64,000 nucleotides of DNA from Macrococcoides psychrotolerans (GTDB lineage: Bacteria; Bacillota; Bacilli; Staphylococcales; Staphylococcaceae). The notes beneath the pieces are model-generated. The model was not told the DNA's origin, made no database searches, and saw only the letters and a list, made by a program, of their open reading frames with translations. Shown in pieces: positions 7,275-16,557 of the stretch (position 1 is its first letter; each line of letters opens with the position of its first letter). The stretch is taken from NCBI RefSeq assembly GCF_038095555.1, contig NZ_CP124591.1, positions 744,001 through 808,000 on the forward strand, read 5' to 3'. Both the position numbers and the translations under genes were made by a program.

Positions 7275-8983
7275 TGACAACTTTAAAAGGTATCGGTGCA
7301 TCAGATGGCATTGCAATTGCCAAAGCATACCTTCTGGTTGAACCTGATCTGTCTTTTAACAATGAAAAAGTAACAGATGTAGATGCAGAAGTTGAGAAAT
7401 TCAAAGCTGCCATCAATCAATCAAAGGTAGAGTTGACACAGATTCGTAACAATGCAGAAGTAGCGCTTGGGCCAGATAAGGCAGCAATCTTTGATGCACA
7501 TCTGCTTGTACTTGAAGACCCTGAACTTATTAATCCGATTGAAGATAACATTCGAAATAATCAGATGAATGCAGCAACAAGCCTCTCTGAAGTTTCAACG
7601 AACTTTATCACAATATTTGAATCGATGGATAATGAATATATGAAAGAACGTGCAGCAGATATTAAAGATGTATCTAAACGCGTATTGTCGCATATTCTTG
7701 GTGTGTCACTACCAAATCCAACGATGATTGATGAGCCTGTTGTCATCATTGCAGAAGACTTAACACCTTCTGATACGGCGCAGCTGAACAAGAAGTTTGT
7801 TCAAGGATTTGCGACAAATATCGGTGGGCGTACAAGCCATTCAGCGATTATGAGCCGTTCATTAGAAATTCCAGCGGTTGTTGGTACTAAAAATATTACC
7901 GGTGCTGTGCAGCAAGGAGATTTTGTAATTGTTGACGGTATTTCAGGAGAAGTCATCATCAATCCAGATGAGCAGACGATTACGGGGTATAAAGCACGAC
8001 AATCTGCTTTCTTGCAAGAGAAAGAAGAATTAAAGCAGCTGGTTAACGATAAGACGGTCACTAAAGAAGGTAAGCACGTAGAGCTTGCTGCGAACATCGG
8101 TACACCGAATGATCTTGAAGGCGTTAAGAATAATGGTGCAGAAGGTATCGGACTCTATCGTACAGAGTTCCTTTATATGGGACGCGATACTATGCCTTCT
8201 GAAGACGAACAGTTTGAAGCATACAAGAAGGTGCTATCTGAGATGGATGGTAAACGTGTTGTTGTGCGTACATTAGATATCGGTGGAGATAAAGAGCTTC
8301 CGTACTTAAACTTACCGAAAGAGATGAACCCGTTCCTTGGATACCGTGCGATTCGACTTTGTCTGGATCAGCAGGATATCTTTAGAACGCAGCTTCGTGC
8401 GTTACTGCGTGCATCCATCCACGGTAAACTGAGCATCATGTTCCCGATGATTGCGACAATTAACGAATTCCGTGAGGCGAAAGCAATCTTAGAAGAAGAG
8501 AAAGCGAGTTTAACTGCAGATAAAGTTAAAGTTGCTGACGATATCGAGCTTGGAATCATGGTAGAGATTCCTTCTACAGCAGCAATGGCCGATATCTTTG
8601 CGAAAGAGGTTGACTTCTTTAGTATCGGTACGAATGATCTTATTCAATATACGATGGCAGCAGACCGTATGAGCGAACGTGTCTCTTATCTTTACCAACC
8701 TTACAATCCAGCAATCTTAAGACTGATCAAGCAAGTCATTGATGCCAGTCATAAAGAAGGTAAATGGACAGGGATGTGTGGAGAAATGGCAGGAGATACG
8801 ACAGCGATTCCGTTATTGCTAGGTCTAGGTCTTGATGAGTTCAGTATGAGTGCGACAAGTATCTTAGGTGCACGTCGCCAGATTAAGAACTTAAGTCAGC
8901 CAGAGATGGCGAAAGTAGCTGAGCAGGCTTTAAACTGCGCGACACAAGAAGAAGTTGTGCAGCTCGTAGATGCATATCTATAA
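7274..8983 (+). CDS. ptsI: PTS enzyme I (phosphoenolpyruvate-protein phosphotransferase)
   Basis: Autophosphorylates from PEP and phosphorylates HPr. The 569-residue length is typical. The phosphohistidine domain has GGRTSHSAIMSRS with the active His at residue 189. The PEP-binding C-terminal barrel has EGIGLYRTEFL, SIMFPMIA and SIGTNDLIQY, and the catalytic Cys motif GMCGEMAGD (about 498-506). It follows ptsH with a one-base overlap and ends at a strong hairpin. Confidence 0.98.
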   Translation: MTTLKGIGASDGIAIAKAYLLVEPDLSFNNEKVTDVDAEVEKFKAAINQSKVELTQIRNNAEVALGPDKAAIFDAHLLVLEDPELINPIEDNIRNNQMNAATSLSEVSTNFITIFESMDNEYMKERAADIKDVSKRVLSHILGVSLPNPTMIDEPVVIIAEDLTPSDTAQLNKKFVQGFATNIGGRTSHSAIMSRSLEIPAVVGTKNITGAVQQGDFVIVDGISGEVIINPDEQTITGYKARQSAFLQEKEELKQLVNDKTVTKEGKHVELAANIGTPNDLEGVKNNGAEGIGLYRTEFLYMGRDTMPSEDEQFEAYKKVLSEMDGKRVVVRTLDIGGDKELPYLNLPKEMNPFLGYRAIRLCLDQQDIFRTQLRALLRASIHGKLSIMFPMIATINEFREAKAILEEEKASLTADKVKVADDIELGIMVEIPSTAAMADIFAKEVDFFSIGTNDLIQYTMAADRMSERVSYLYQPYNPAILRLIKQVIDASHKEGKWTGMCGEMAGDTTAIPLLLGLGLDEFSMSATSILGARRQIKNLSQPEMAKVAEQALNCATQEEVVQLVDAYL

Positions 8984-9010
8984 TCTGAATTAAATTTAAG
9001 TTGAATCAAT

Positions 9011-9065
9011 AAAACCCGAATAATAGGGAAAATGTAATTCATTTTCTCTATTATTCGGGTTATTT
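9011..9065. terminator. Bidirectional terminator, ptsI / phosphoesterase
   Basis: Long inverted repeat AACCCGAATAATAG...CTATTATTCGGGTT extended by GAAAATG/CATTTTC, with A and T runs on opposite sides. It lies between two convergent genes. Confidence 0.85.
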
Positions 9066-9071
9066 GTATAG

Positions 9072-9899
9072 TTATTTATTAATCTCGATCAGGGTGATCT
9101 CCGGTCGCGCACCGATGCGTACTGGAAAATGGGTCGTTCCGAGCCCGGTTGAGGTATGGAGCTGCATCTTATGCTGCCTGTACTTTAATGTATAGAGTCC
9201 GCGGTAATACTTTCTACCAAGCATCGGTCTCACTGGTGCACCGAGTATTGGCAGGGCGATCTGTCCGCCATGTGAATGTCCGGAGAGCTGCAGATCGACA
9301 TCGAACCGTTTCGTGAAACGTGCAAAGTCAGGTTCGTGGATGAGTGCAATGGTATAGGCATCATGTGTCTTGTTGTAAAGCATCTGATCGATGTTACCGC
9401 CGCTATTGATGATATCGTCAGTCCCGCACATATAGATCGATTCATTATCATATGTAATATACTTTCCGTAGTTGTTCAGGATCTCAATTTCTGCATGCTG
9501 CATCACGCGTTCCAGGTCATGTGTGCGATGTGCGCGCTGATCGTGATTGCCATATACGAAGAACTTGTGACGCGCCTGTATCGTCTTAAAGAGCGGTATA
9601 TAGCGGTCAGAATTTTCTTTGAAACGGTCCAGATTATCAAATACATCTCCTGTGATACAGACGATATCAGGTTTCTGCTGATTCACCTGTTTGATTACAT
9701 GGATAAGATCTTCATAATCAAACTGAAAACCGATATGCATATCTGAAAGATGGACAATCCGTAAAGGTCTATCATGCTTCTTATGGAGTCCTTTAAGTTT
9801 GATGTGGCTGAGCTTCAATTGATTGACGGGATTAGGCATCAGCGGAATCAGTCGTTCACCGAAATGGTCGATAAAGGCATACATCAATTGTTTAAGCAT
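9072..9899 (-). CDS. Metallophosphoesterase, YkuE-like
   Basis: Calcineurin-like phosphoesterase of 275 residues. All metal-binding motifs are visible: HLSDMHIG, TGDVFDN, YGNHDQR and LSGHSHGGQ. An N-terminal segment of about 40 residues precedes the domain; there is no Tat twin-arginine signal as in YkuE, so a cytosolic or peripheral membrane location is likely. The ATG at 9899 is chosen because it overlaps the stop of the upstream redoxin gene by 8 bp, indicating translational coupling. An upstream in-frame ATG at 9953 would overlap that gene by more than 60 bp. Substrate unknown. Confidence 0.85.
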   Translation of the reverse strand: MLKQLMYAFIDHFGERLIPLMPNPVNQLKLSHIKLKGLHKKHDRPLRIVHLSDMHIGFQFDYEDLIHVIKQVNQQKPDIVCITGDVFDNLDRFKENSDRYIPLFKTIQARHKFFVYGNHDQRAHRTHDLERVMQHAEIEILNNYGKYITYDNESIYMCGTDDIINSGGNIDQMLYNKTHDAYTIALIHEPDFARFTKRFDVDLQLSGHSHGGQIALPILGAPVRPMLGRKYYRGLYTLKYRQHKMQLHTSTGLGTTHFPVRIGARPEITLIEINK

Positions 9900-10116
9900 G
9901 AAGATACGCTTCAATCTTGTCGATATCCGGCTGATAGAAGAGCGCGTCGTCAATCTTGATAAGCGGCGTGCTCATCGCATCGTAGTCTATCATTTCAATC
10001 TTATAGGGCATATGTGAAATATTTTTTTCGGTAAATGTATAACCTTTATTAGTGAAATATTGTTTTATAAATGTACATGGCGGACAATCGTCCTGTGTAT
10101 AGATTTCAATATTCAT
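9892..10116 (-). CDS. Glutaredoxin/NrdH-like small redoxin
   Basis: A 74-residue thioredoxin-fold protein: beta start MNIEIYTQDDCPPC with a CPPC redox motif (Cys11, Cys14) and a cis-Pro loop MSTPLI. Such proteins reduce disulfides or serve as electron donors; the partner is not known. It is the first gene of a two-gene unit with the metallophosphoesterase. Its start follows AAAGGAG and it is divergent from cydA. Confidence 0.85.
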   Translation of the reverse strand: MNIEIYTQDDCPPCTFIKQYFTNKGYTFTEKNISHMPYKIEMIDYDAMSTPLIKIDDALFYQPDIDKIEAYLHA

Positions 10117-10221
10117 AACAGTGCTCCTTTTTTTATAATGACATGATTATAACACAGATTTGTCATAAATAAGTGGTTCAATTACTTTAAAAAAGGAACA
10201 GAGTAATATACAATAAATGTT

Positions 10222-10239
10222 ATGTGAGTATTATCACAA
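10222..10239. promoter_or_regulatory. Rex-type operator upstream of cydAB
   Basis: ATGTGAGTATTATCACAA matches the Rex consensus TTGTGA-N6-TCACAA with one mismatch. It lies just after a TACAAT-like -10 (10209-10214) and immediately before the cydA ribosome site. NADH-sensing Rex represses cydAB in related Firmicutes, so respiratory redox control is inferred. A CRP/FNR-like reading (TGTGA-N6-TCACA) is the alternative. Confidence 0.65.
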
Positions 10240-10255
10240 AAGGAGGATTTTATTA

Positions 10256-11608
10256 ATGGATGGACTCGTTATGAGTAGAATTTTAACTGCGATGACTTTA
10301 GGTTTTCATATTATCTTCGCAACGATTGGCGTGGGTATGCCACTTATGATCATGATTGCTGAAGGTATCGGTATTAAGACAGGGAATATGAAATATATTG
10401 CACTTGCACGTCGTATGGCGAAAGCATTTACAATTACTGTCGCAGTCGGCGTTGTAACCGGTACAATTATCGGATTACAATTATCGTTACTTTGGCCGTC
10501 ATTTATGAAGCTTGGGGGCCAGGTGATTGCATTACCATTATTTATGGAAACTTTTGCGTTTTTCTTTGAAGCAATATTTTTAAGTATCTACCTTTATACG
10601 TGGGACCGTTTCAAAAATAAATGGATACATTGGATATTAAATATTCCGATCATCATCGGTTCAACGCTAAGTGCACTATTTATTACAAGTGTGAACTCGT
10701 TTATGAATACACCACAAGGTTTCGATCTGAAAGACGGGGTGCTGGTGAATATCGATCCGATTGCAGCGATGCTCAATCCTTCATTCTTCGTACGTGCATT
10801 CCATGTAGTGACAACAGGTGGGATGACGATTGCTTTCTGTGTGGCAAGTGTCGCGGCAGTGAAATTACTGAAGAATAAGTTTGCTGAAGATAGACAGTAT
10901 CATAAGTCAGCACTCAATATGGCGATGATTGTCGGTCTAATCTTCAGTTTATTGACCATTCTTGCAGGTGACCTTTCTGCGAAGTTCCTGCATAATGAAC
11001 AGCCTGAGAAGCTTGCAGCGATGGAATGGCATTTCGAATCTGAGAAGCAAGCAGATCTTGTACTCTTCGGTGTGCTAGATGAAAAGACACATGAAGTTAA
11101 AGGTGCGATCAAGATTCCTGGTGTCTTAAGTTTTCTGGCAGATAACAGCTTTAATACAGAAGTTAAAGGATTGAATGAGTTTAAAGCAGATGAACGTCCG
11201 CCGTTAATTATTCATTATTTCTTTGATCTGATGGTATTTTTCGGGATGTTCTCATTTGCTGTGAGTGTCCTTTATGTCATCTTGAAGAAAGTACGTACAA
11301 AGGTGAGTACGAGCAACTTTATGCTTTATTTAATGGCACTTACAGGTCCGTTATGTATGCTTGCGATAGAGTTCGGCTGGTTCTTAGCTGAGATGGGCAG
11401 ACAACCATGGTTACTCAGAGGATATATGAAAGTCGCTCAAGGCGTGACGCATGCAGAAGGTGTCAGCTTAGTGCTTGTAGGCTTTGGGTTACTTTATCTC
11501 ATAATCGGATTCAGCTGTAGTTATGTACTCATCAGAATGTTCAAGGATAAGTCTGCAGCACAAGATATTGAAACATATGAATCAACGTATAATGGGGGTA
11601 GAGCATAA
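10256..11608 (+). CDS. cydA: Cytochrome bd quinol oxidase subunit I
   Basis: Heme-bearing subunit of the high-affinity bd oxidase in the membrane; it oxidises menaquinol and reduces oxygen. The 450-residue protein with about nine membrane segments has the N-terminal heme ligand His18 (LGFHIIFATIGVG) and the GQPWLL-like RQPWLLRGYM motif near residue 380. It has the short Q-loop typical of Bacillus-type enzymes. The ATG at 10256 follows AAAGGAGG; an in-frame ATG at 10217 would lie inside the Rex-like operator region. It overlaps cydB by one base. Confidence 0.95.
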   Translation: MDGLVMSRILTAMTLGFHIIFATIGVGMPLMIMIAEGIGIKTGNMKYIALARRMAKAFTITVAVGVVTGTIIGLQLSLLWPSFMKLGGQVIALPLFMETFAFFFEAIFLSIYLYTWDRFKNKWIHWILNIPIIIGSTLSALFITSVNSFMNTPQGFDLKDGVLVNIDPIAAMLNPSFFVRAFHVVTTGGMTIAFCVASVAAVKLLKNKFAEDRQYHKSALNMAMIVGLIFSLLTILAGDLSAKFLHNEQPEKLAAMEWHFESEKQADLVLFGVLDEKTHEVKGAIKIPGVLSFLADNSFNTEVKGLNEFKADERPPLIIHYFFDLMVFFGMFSFAVSVLYVILKKVRTKVSTSNFMLYLMALTGPLCMLAIEFGWFLAEMGRQPWLLRGYMKVAQGVTHAEGVSLVLVGFGLLYLIIGFSCSYVLIRMFKDKSAAQDIETYESTYNGGRA

Positions 11609-12627
11609 TGGACTATCAACATATTGGAATACTCGTACTGTGGACGTTCTTATTCGGTTATATTATTCTCGGTGCCATTGATTTTGGTGCAGGATTCTTT
11701 ATACTGTATGCCAAGCTGACACATCAGGAGAACGATTTAAGAGACGTCATCAAACGTTACTTGAACCCGGTATGGGAAGTAACGAATGTCTTCTTAGTCT
11801 TCTTCTTTGTAGGAATTGTCGGATTCTTCCCGGACACTGCCTACTATTTTGGAACGACATTACTGATACCTGTAAGTATTGCACTCCTGTTGCTGACGAT
11901 ACGAGGTTCGTTCTATGCGTTTGAGACATACGGTAAGGACTCTAAACTTGCATGGGTTGCATTATATGGTATCAGTGGATTGCTGATTCCGGCATCATTC
12001 TCGACAGTTCTGACGATTTCTGAAGGTGGATTTATTCATGAAACGAAGAAGGGGATCGCACTCGACTGGCTTGAACTCCTGATGAGCCCATTTTCATGGA
12101 GCGTAGTGTTTCTATGCATCATTTCCGTGCTGTTTATCTCTGCAGCATTCTTGACGGTCTATGCAAAGCGTGCAAATGATATGAAGGCGTATGGAATCTT
12201 AAGAAAATGGTATTTAATATGGGCATTGCCGATGCTTGTCATCTGTCAGTTCACATTCTTAAGTTTAAGACAGCAGAACGCACTGCACTTTAACACAGCA
12301 GTAGGTGATTACTGGTGGCTCTTCGGACTCAGTATCGTATGCTTCTTAATTGCACTGGTGCTGTATTACTTAGAGAAATCACTTGATATCGCATTTATCT
12401 TTGTCGTGCTGCAGTTTGCGACAGCATTCTATGGTTACGGCATCAGTAAATTACCATATATCCTATACCCATATGTGAATATGGATAAAGCAGTCGTGAA
12501 TGAGACGATGGCCTTTTATTTAGTCGTCGCATTTATTTTAGGTTTACTTTTACTGCTCCCTTCATTATATTTATTAATGAGATTGTTTATCTTTGATGCA
12601 GATTATGTCAAAGGGAAAAAGAAATAA
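11608..12627 (+). CDS. cydB: Cytochrome bd quinol oxidase subunit II
   Basis: Second membrane subunit of the bd oxidase, 339 residues, about eight to nine membrane helices. The start region has the family motif LGAIDFGAGFF, and NPVWEVTNVFLVFF follows. It is translationally coupled to cydA (TAATG). No cydCD lies downstream; the next gene is ktrC, as in S. aureus. Confidence 0.95.
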   Translation: MDYQHIGILVLWTFLFGYIILGAIDFGAGFFILYAKLTHQENDLRDVIKRYLNPVWEVTNVFLVFFFVGIVGFFPDTAYYFGTTLLIPVSIALLLLTIRGSFYAFETYGKDSKLAWVALYGISGLLIPASFSTVLTISEGGFIHETKKGIALDWLELLMSPFSWSVVFLCIISVLFISAAFLTVYAKRANDMKAYGILRKWYLIWALPMLVICQFTFLSLRQQNALHFNTAVGDYWWLFGLSIVCFLIALVLYYLEKSLDIAFIFVVLQFATAFYGYGISKLPYILYPYVNMDKAVVNETMAFYLVVAFILGLLLLLPSLYLLMRLFIFDADYVKGKKK

Positions 12628-12642
12628 TAAGGGGTAGTCATT

Positions 12643-13305
12643 ATGGAAAAAGAATTTGTTGTCATTGGGCTTGGCCGGTTTGGTGGTAGTATCGTAAAAG
12701 AATTAAGTGCCCTTGATATGGACGTTATGGCGATTGACTCAGATGAAGCGCGTGTCAATGAGTATGCTGATATTGCGACGCACGCAGTGATTGCAGATAC
12801 GACGGATGAGAATGTACTGAAAAGCCTGGGTATCCGTAACTTCGATCATGTCATTGTCGCGATTGGGGATAATATACAGGCAAGCATCTTGACGACATTA
12901 ATCTTAAAGGATCTTGGTGTTAAGAAGGTTACAGCGAAGGCGCAGAATGATTATCATGCGAAAGTACTGAACAAAATCGGTGCAGACACAGTGGTACATC
13001 CAGAACGAGATATGGGCCGACGCATTGCGCACAATGTTGCGAGCTCCTCTGTACTGGATTATCTTGAACTTTCTGATCAGCACTCGATTGTTGAGATCCG
13101 TGCAGGTGAAACATTGCAGGGACATACTATTCTTGACCTGGATATCCGTGCAAATTATGGTATCAATATTATCGCGGTTAAGCGTGGCAGAGAGATTATC
13201 GTGTCACCTGATCCGGCTGTCGCGATTGAGAATGGAGACATTCTTATAATGATCGGTCATGATAATGATCTGAACCGTTTTGAGAAGAAGATTATGAAAG
13301 AATAG
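12643..13305 (+). CDS. ktrC: Potassium uptake regulatory subunit KtrC/KtrA (RCK)
   Basis: Cytosolic gating ring of a Ktr potassium channel. The 220-residue product has an N-terminal RCK_N Rossmann domain (VIGLGRFGGSIVKEL, about residues 7-21, then MAIDSDEARV) that binds ATP/ADP, and a C-terminal RCK_C domain (about 135-220) that in S. aureus binds c-di-AMP. The membrane KtrB/D partner is not in the window. It lies 15 bp after cydB and ends at a bidirectional terminator. Confidence 0.9.
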   Translation: MEKEFVVIGLGRFGGSIVKELSALDMDVMAIDSDEARVNEYADIATHAVIADTTDENVLKSLGIRNFDHVIVAIGDNIQASILTTLILKDLGVKKVTAKAQNDYHAKVLNKIGADTVVHPERDMGRRIAHNVASSSVLDYLELSDQHSIVEIRAGETLQGHTILDLDIRANYGINIIAVKRGREIIVSPDPAVAIENGDILIMIGHDNDLNRFEKKIMKE

Positions 13306-13310
13306 AAGAT

Positions 13311-13345
13311 AACCCCGAATGATTCTAGAATCATTCGGGGTTATT
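13311..13345. terminator. Bidirectional terminator, ktrC / rnjA
   Basis: Perfect 15-bp stem AACCCCGAATGATTC / GAATCATTCGGGGTT with a TA loop, between convergent genes, with A-rich and T-rich flanks. Confidence 0.88.
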
Positions 13346-13377
13346 GTTATTTAAATATACAGTGACGAGGGTGTATA

Positions 13378-15066
13378 TTATTCTTTCTTATCTTTATTAA
13401 CATCCATGATCATTGGAAGGATCATTGGTTTACGTTTCGTCTTTTCGTAAAGGTATGGTGCAAGCGTTTCGCTGATGACATTCTTAATATGATGCCATTC
13501 AAGTTCTTCGCCAGAATTTAATTTCTCGATAACGCGTTTTTTAAGTAGTCTGCTCGCTTCATAGATCATATGTCCAGATTCGCGCATATATACAAAGCCG
13601 CGAGAGATGATGTCAGGACCACTAAGCAGCTGATTCTTTTCGAAATCCACGCTGACAACTACGATGACTAAGCCTTCTTCTGACAGCATCTTACGGTCTT
13701 TGATAACAACGTTGCCGATATCGCCGATACCACTACCATCAACAAGTACATTACCAGCTTGTACACGACCTGCATGACGTGCTGAGTCATGTGTTAATGC
13801 CAGTACGTCACCATTTTCGTGAATAAATACATTATCTGGGTTCACACCACAGTCGACACCGAGCTGTCCGTGCAGGCTCTGCATACGATACTCCCCATGA
13901 ATCGGCATAAAATACTTCGGTTTCATAAGGCGCAGCATCAATTTCTGTTCTTCTTGAGAACCGTGTCCAGATGTATGGATATTTGATAATTTACCGTGGA
14001 TAACATCAGCGCCTGCTTTGTAAAGGGCGTTGATCGTACGGTTTACGCTTAATGTATTCCCTGGAATAGGGGAAGAACTGAAGATTACTGTATCTTCAGG
14101 AATAATAGAAATCTGACGATGCGTGCCATTGGCGATACGTGACAGTGCTGCCATCGGTTCCCCTTGAGAGCCGGTACATAGAATCAGTAATTTATGTTTC
14201 GGTACTGTATTGATCTTATTCGCTTCGATAAATGTTTCAGGGGGTACTTTAATATAGCCGAGTTCTGTACCAATCTTAATATTGTTCTCCATAGAGCGTC
14301 CGAATATGACAATCTTGCGGTCGAACTTCACGGCTGCCTCAATTGCTTGCTGCACACGATAGATGTTTGAAGCGAATGTCGCAAAGATAATACGACCTGT
14401 ACACTTACGGAAAATTTGTTCGACGTTCTGTCCCACTTCACGTTCACTGATCGTAAAGTTCGGAATTTCAGCGTTTGTTGAATCTGATAATAGGCACAGC
14501 ACACCTTCTTCGCCAAGACGTGCCATCTTAGCGATGTTGGCAGGTTCACCAACAGGTGTAAAGTCGAACTTAAAGTCGCCGGTATGCACAATCTTACCTT
14601 CAGGTGTATCTACAATGACACCGTATGCTTCAGGTATAGAGTGTGTCGTTAAATAGAAGGACACCTTCAAGTGTTTAAATTCAAAGATACTGTCTTCAGT
14701 TATTGGATTTAAACTTGCGGTCCTAAGCAAGCCATGCTCTTCTAATTTATTACGAATAAGGCCTAATGCTAATGGTCCGCCGTAAATTGGAACATTCAGC
14801 TGTTTCAGTAAGAAAGGCACGCCGCCAATATGGTCTTCGTGTCCATGGGTTATAAATAAGCCTTTAATTCTCTCTTTGTTCTCAATGAGATACGTGTAGT
14901 CAGGAATGACATAATCGATACCAAGTAACTCGTCCTCTGGAAACTTAATACCTGCATCAATGACGACAATCTCATCCTGATACTCTATTGCGTAGGTGTT
15001 CTTACCGATTTCGCCCATACCTCCAAGCGCGAAGACACCTACTTCATTTTTGCTTAATTGTTTCAT
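13378..15066 (-). CDS. rnjA: Ribonuclease J1
   Basis: Metallo-beta-lactamase/beta-CASP ribonuclease with 5'-3' exo and endo activity, central to RNA decay and 16S maturation. The 562-residue length is typical. The catalytic zinc motif HGHEDHIGG (about residues 74-82), DSTNAE and the beta-CASP motif HTSGHGSQEE are present. It follows rpoY with a one-base overlap, the arrangement known in Bacillus and staphylococci. Confidence 0.97.
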   Translation of the reverse strand: MKQLSKNEVGVFALGGMGEIGKNTYAIEYQDEIVVIDAGIKFPEDELLGIDYVIPDYTYLIENKERIKGLFITHGHEDHIGGVPFLLKQLNVPIYGGPLALGLIRNKLEEHGLLRTASLNPITEDSIFEFKHLKVSFYLTTHSIPEAYGVIVDTPEGKIVHTGDFKFDFTPVGEPANIAKMARLGEEGVLCLLSDSTNAEIPNFTISEREVGQNVEQIFRKCTGRIIFATFASNIYRVQQAIEAAVKFDRKIVIFGRSMENNIKIGTELGYIKVPPETFIEANKINTVPKHKLLILCTGSQGEPMAALSRIANGTHRQISIIPEDTVIFSSSPIPGNTLSVNRTINALYKAGADVIHGKLSNIHTSGHGSQEEQKLMLRLMKPKYFMPIHGEYRMQSLHGQLGVDCGVNPDNVFIHENGDVLALTHDSARHAGRVQAGNVLVDGSGIGDIGNVVIKDRKMLSEEGLVIVVVSVDFEKNQLLSGPDIISRGFVYMRESGHMIYEASRLLKKRVIEKLNSGEELEWHHIKNVISETLAPYLYEKTKRKPMILPMIMDVNKDKKE

Positions 15067-15278
15067 TAAATTTTCTCCACGCTGTAATTTTCAGCTTTTT
15101 GTTCATACTCAAGGTGTGCACCTTCAAGTTTCTGAACAAATTCGATGTTGTAAGGACGATCGATTAAATATCTTCTCACTTGTTCTTCGCTCACTGCGTC
15201 GAAAAATTTAACCTGTGTGTTTTCACGAATGATTACTTCTGCTTTGTCTTCTTGATATAATACTTTAAAAATTGCCAT
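15066..15278 (-). CDS. rpoY: RNA polymerase epsilon subunit (DUF1447)
   Basis: A 70-residue protein starting MAIFKVLYQEDKAEVIIRE, the RpoY family signature. It binds RNA polymerase in Firmicutes. AGGAGG lies upstream at good spacing. It overlaps rnjA by one base, forming the conserved rpoY-rnjA pair. Confidence 0.95.
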   Translation of the reverse strand: MAIFKVLYQEDKAEVIIRENTQVKFFDAVSEEQVRRYLIDRPYNIEFVQKLEGAHLEYEQKAENYSVEKI

Positions 15279-15310
15279 GTTTATTGCCTCCTATAATTTA
15301 CATAAAGAAT

Positions 15311-15328
15311 GCCCTAGAAGTCTAGGGC
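15311..15328 (-). promoter_or_regulatory. Hairpin in the rpoY-rnjA leader
   Basis: GCCCTAGA / TCTAGGGC, an 8-bp stem with a 2-nt loop, about 35-50 nt upstream of the rpoY start on the minus strand. It has no T-tract, so it is more likely a 5'-UTR stability or processing structure than a terminator. Confidence 0.4.
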
Positions 15329-15373
15329 TTAAATAACCGTACAAGACATTATTAAAAATGTATGAGTACTACT

Positions 15374-15403
15374 ATATTACATGATTTTTAATATAAGTGT
15401 AAA
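15374..15403 (-). promoter_or_regulatory. Possible rpoY-rnjA promoter
   Basis: On the minus strand TTTACA (15403-15398), an 18-bp spacer and TAATAT (15379-15374). Spacing and position fit; the boxes are not perfect. Confidence 0.4.
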
Positions 15404-15486
15404 GCCTTATGAAGCGAATAATCATATTTATATGAAAATGTACTGAAAACTGATAGTTTATAAATAAATATAGTAGGAGGACAATG

Positions 15487-16266
15487 ATGGAACATAAATT
15501 AATATTATTTGATATTGACGGTACGCTTTATGATTACGACAAAAACATTCCAAATTCAACGATGGCTGCGATAAAGGCGTTGCAGACACAAGGGCATACT
15601 GTCGCGATTGCGACAGGACGTGCGCCATTTTTGGTGCAGCCAGTTCTGGAAGAGACAGGTATTAAGAACTATGTGTCATTTAATGGTCAGTATGTCTATG
15701 CGAATGATAATGTCATCTATGAAAACCCGCTCGATACTGAAAGCCTTAAAGCACTTGAACATGTTGCACATGGACATGATCATCCCGTGGTCTTCTTAAC
15801 ACATGATGACCTTGTAGCGAATATTGATTTCCACGAGTATATCAAGACAAGTCTGGATACGATGCATATGGCGCATCCACGTAAAGCTGATACTTTCTAT
15901 ATGCAGCACAAAATCTATCAGGCGCTGATATTTCATCAACAAAGTGAGGATGGAATCTATGATGGGCAATTTGAACATCTGAAGTTTATACGATGGCATG
16001 AACTGAGTCGTGATGTCGTGCCTGCTAACGGCTCCAAGATGAGGGGGATAACGCACCTTGCAGCCTCGCTTGGATTTAATATTGAAGAGACGATTGCGTT
16101 TGGTGATGGATTAAATGATATCGAGATGATCCAAGGTGCTGGCATTGGCGTTGTGATGGGCAACGGTGTTGATGAATTGAAACAGTATGCAGATTTCGTT
16201 ACAAAAGCAGTTGATGAAGATGGTATAATGTATGCAGTTAAAGCATTAAATTTAATTGAAGGATGA
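15487..16266 (+). CDS. Cof-type HAD-superfamily phosphatase
   Basis: A 259-residue haloacid-dehalogenase hydrolase with class IIB (Cof) cap. Motif I is LFDIDGTLYDYD with the nucleophilic Asp; motif II is AIATGRAP; motif III Lys lies in NGSKMRG; motif IV is AFGDGLNDIEM. Likely a sugar phosphate or nucleotide phosphatase; substrate not predictable. Start chosen at the second of two adjacent ATGs because it lies 6 nt from AGGAGG. Confidence 0.88.
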   Translation: MEHKLILFDIDGTLYDYDKNIPNSTMAAIKALQTQGHTVAIATGRAPFLVQPVLEETGIKNYVSFNGQYVYANDNVIYENPLDTESLKALEHVAHGHDHPVVFLTHDDLVANIDFHEYIKTSLDTMHMAHPRKADTFYMQHKIYQALIFHQQSEDGIYDGQFEHLKFIRWHELSRDVVPANGSKMRGITHLAASLGFNIEETIAFGDGLNDIEMIQGAGIGVVMGNGVDELKQYADFVTKAVDEDGIMYAVKALNLIEG

Positions 16267-16271
16267 TGACG

Positions 16272-16529
16272 ATGAATACACATGCACAAGAAATGTTAAG
16301 AGAGTCAGAAAATAAAGCGATTCATCTTAAAATGATAGAATTTAATGTCAGAGGAAATGATGTCGTAGCTACATTCTTGTACGAAGACCTGTTTGAAGCA
16401 GAAGATGTACATTTGGCGCCGAGACCGAAAGATCCGATGTTTCTGCATGTTGATGAGCTTGATGAAGTCACACAGGTGCTAGGTGAAAAAGGGATTGCAT
16501 ACCAAGTTAGAAACGATGAATTTATTTAA
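16272..16529 (+). CDS. Small conserved hypothetical protein
   Basis: An 85-residue protein (MNTHAQEMLRESENKAI...) with alternating beta strands and many acidic residues. No recognised domain. Three in-frame ATGs are clustered (16263, 16266, 16272); the third has the best distance from GAAGGATGA. It lies directly after the HAD gene, probably co-transcribed, and ends at a terminator. Confidence 0.75.
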   Translation: MNTHAQEMLRESENKAIHLKMIEFNVRGNDVVATFLYEDLFEAEDVHLAPRPKDPMFLHVDELDEVTQVLGEKGIAYQVRNDEFI

Positions 16530-16557
16530 AAAAACCGAAGCTTAAGCTTCGGTTTTT
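16527..16557. terminator. Bidirectional terminator before def
   Basis: Palindrome AAAACCGAAGCTTAAGCTTCGGTTTT with A and T runs, between the convergent small gene and def. Confidence 0.88.

Noticed and set aside
9276..9746. A 156-codon plus-strand frame opposite the metallophosphoesterase
   Set aside because: All phosphoesterase motifs are on the minus strand; the plus frame has no ribosome site or recognisable domain.
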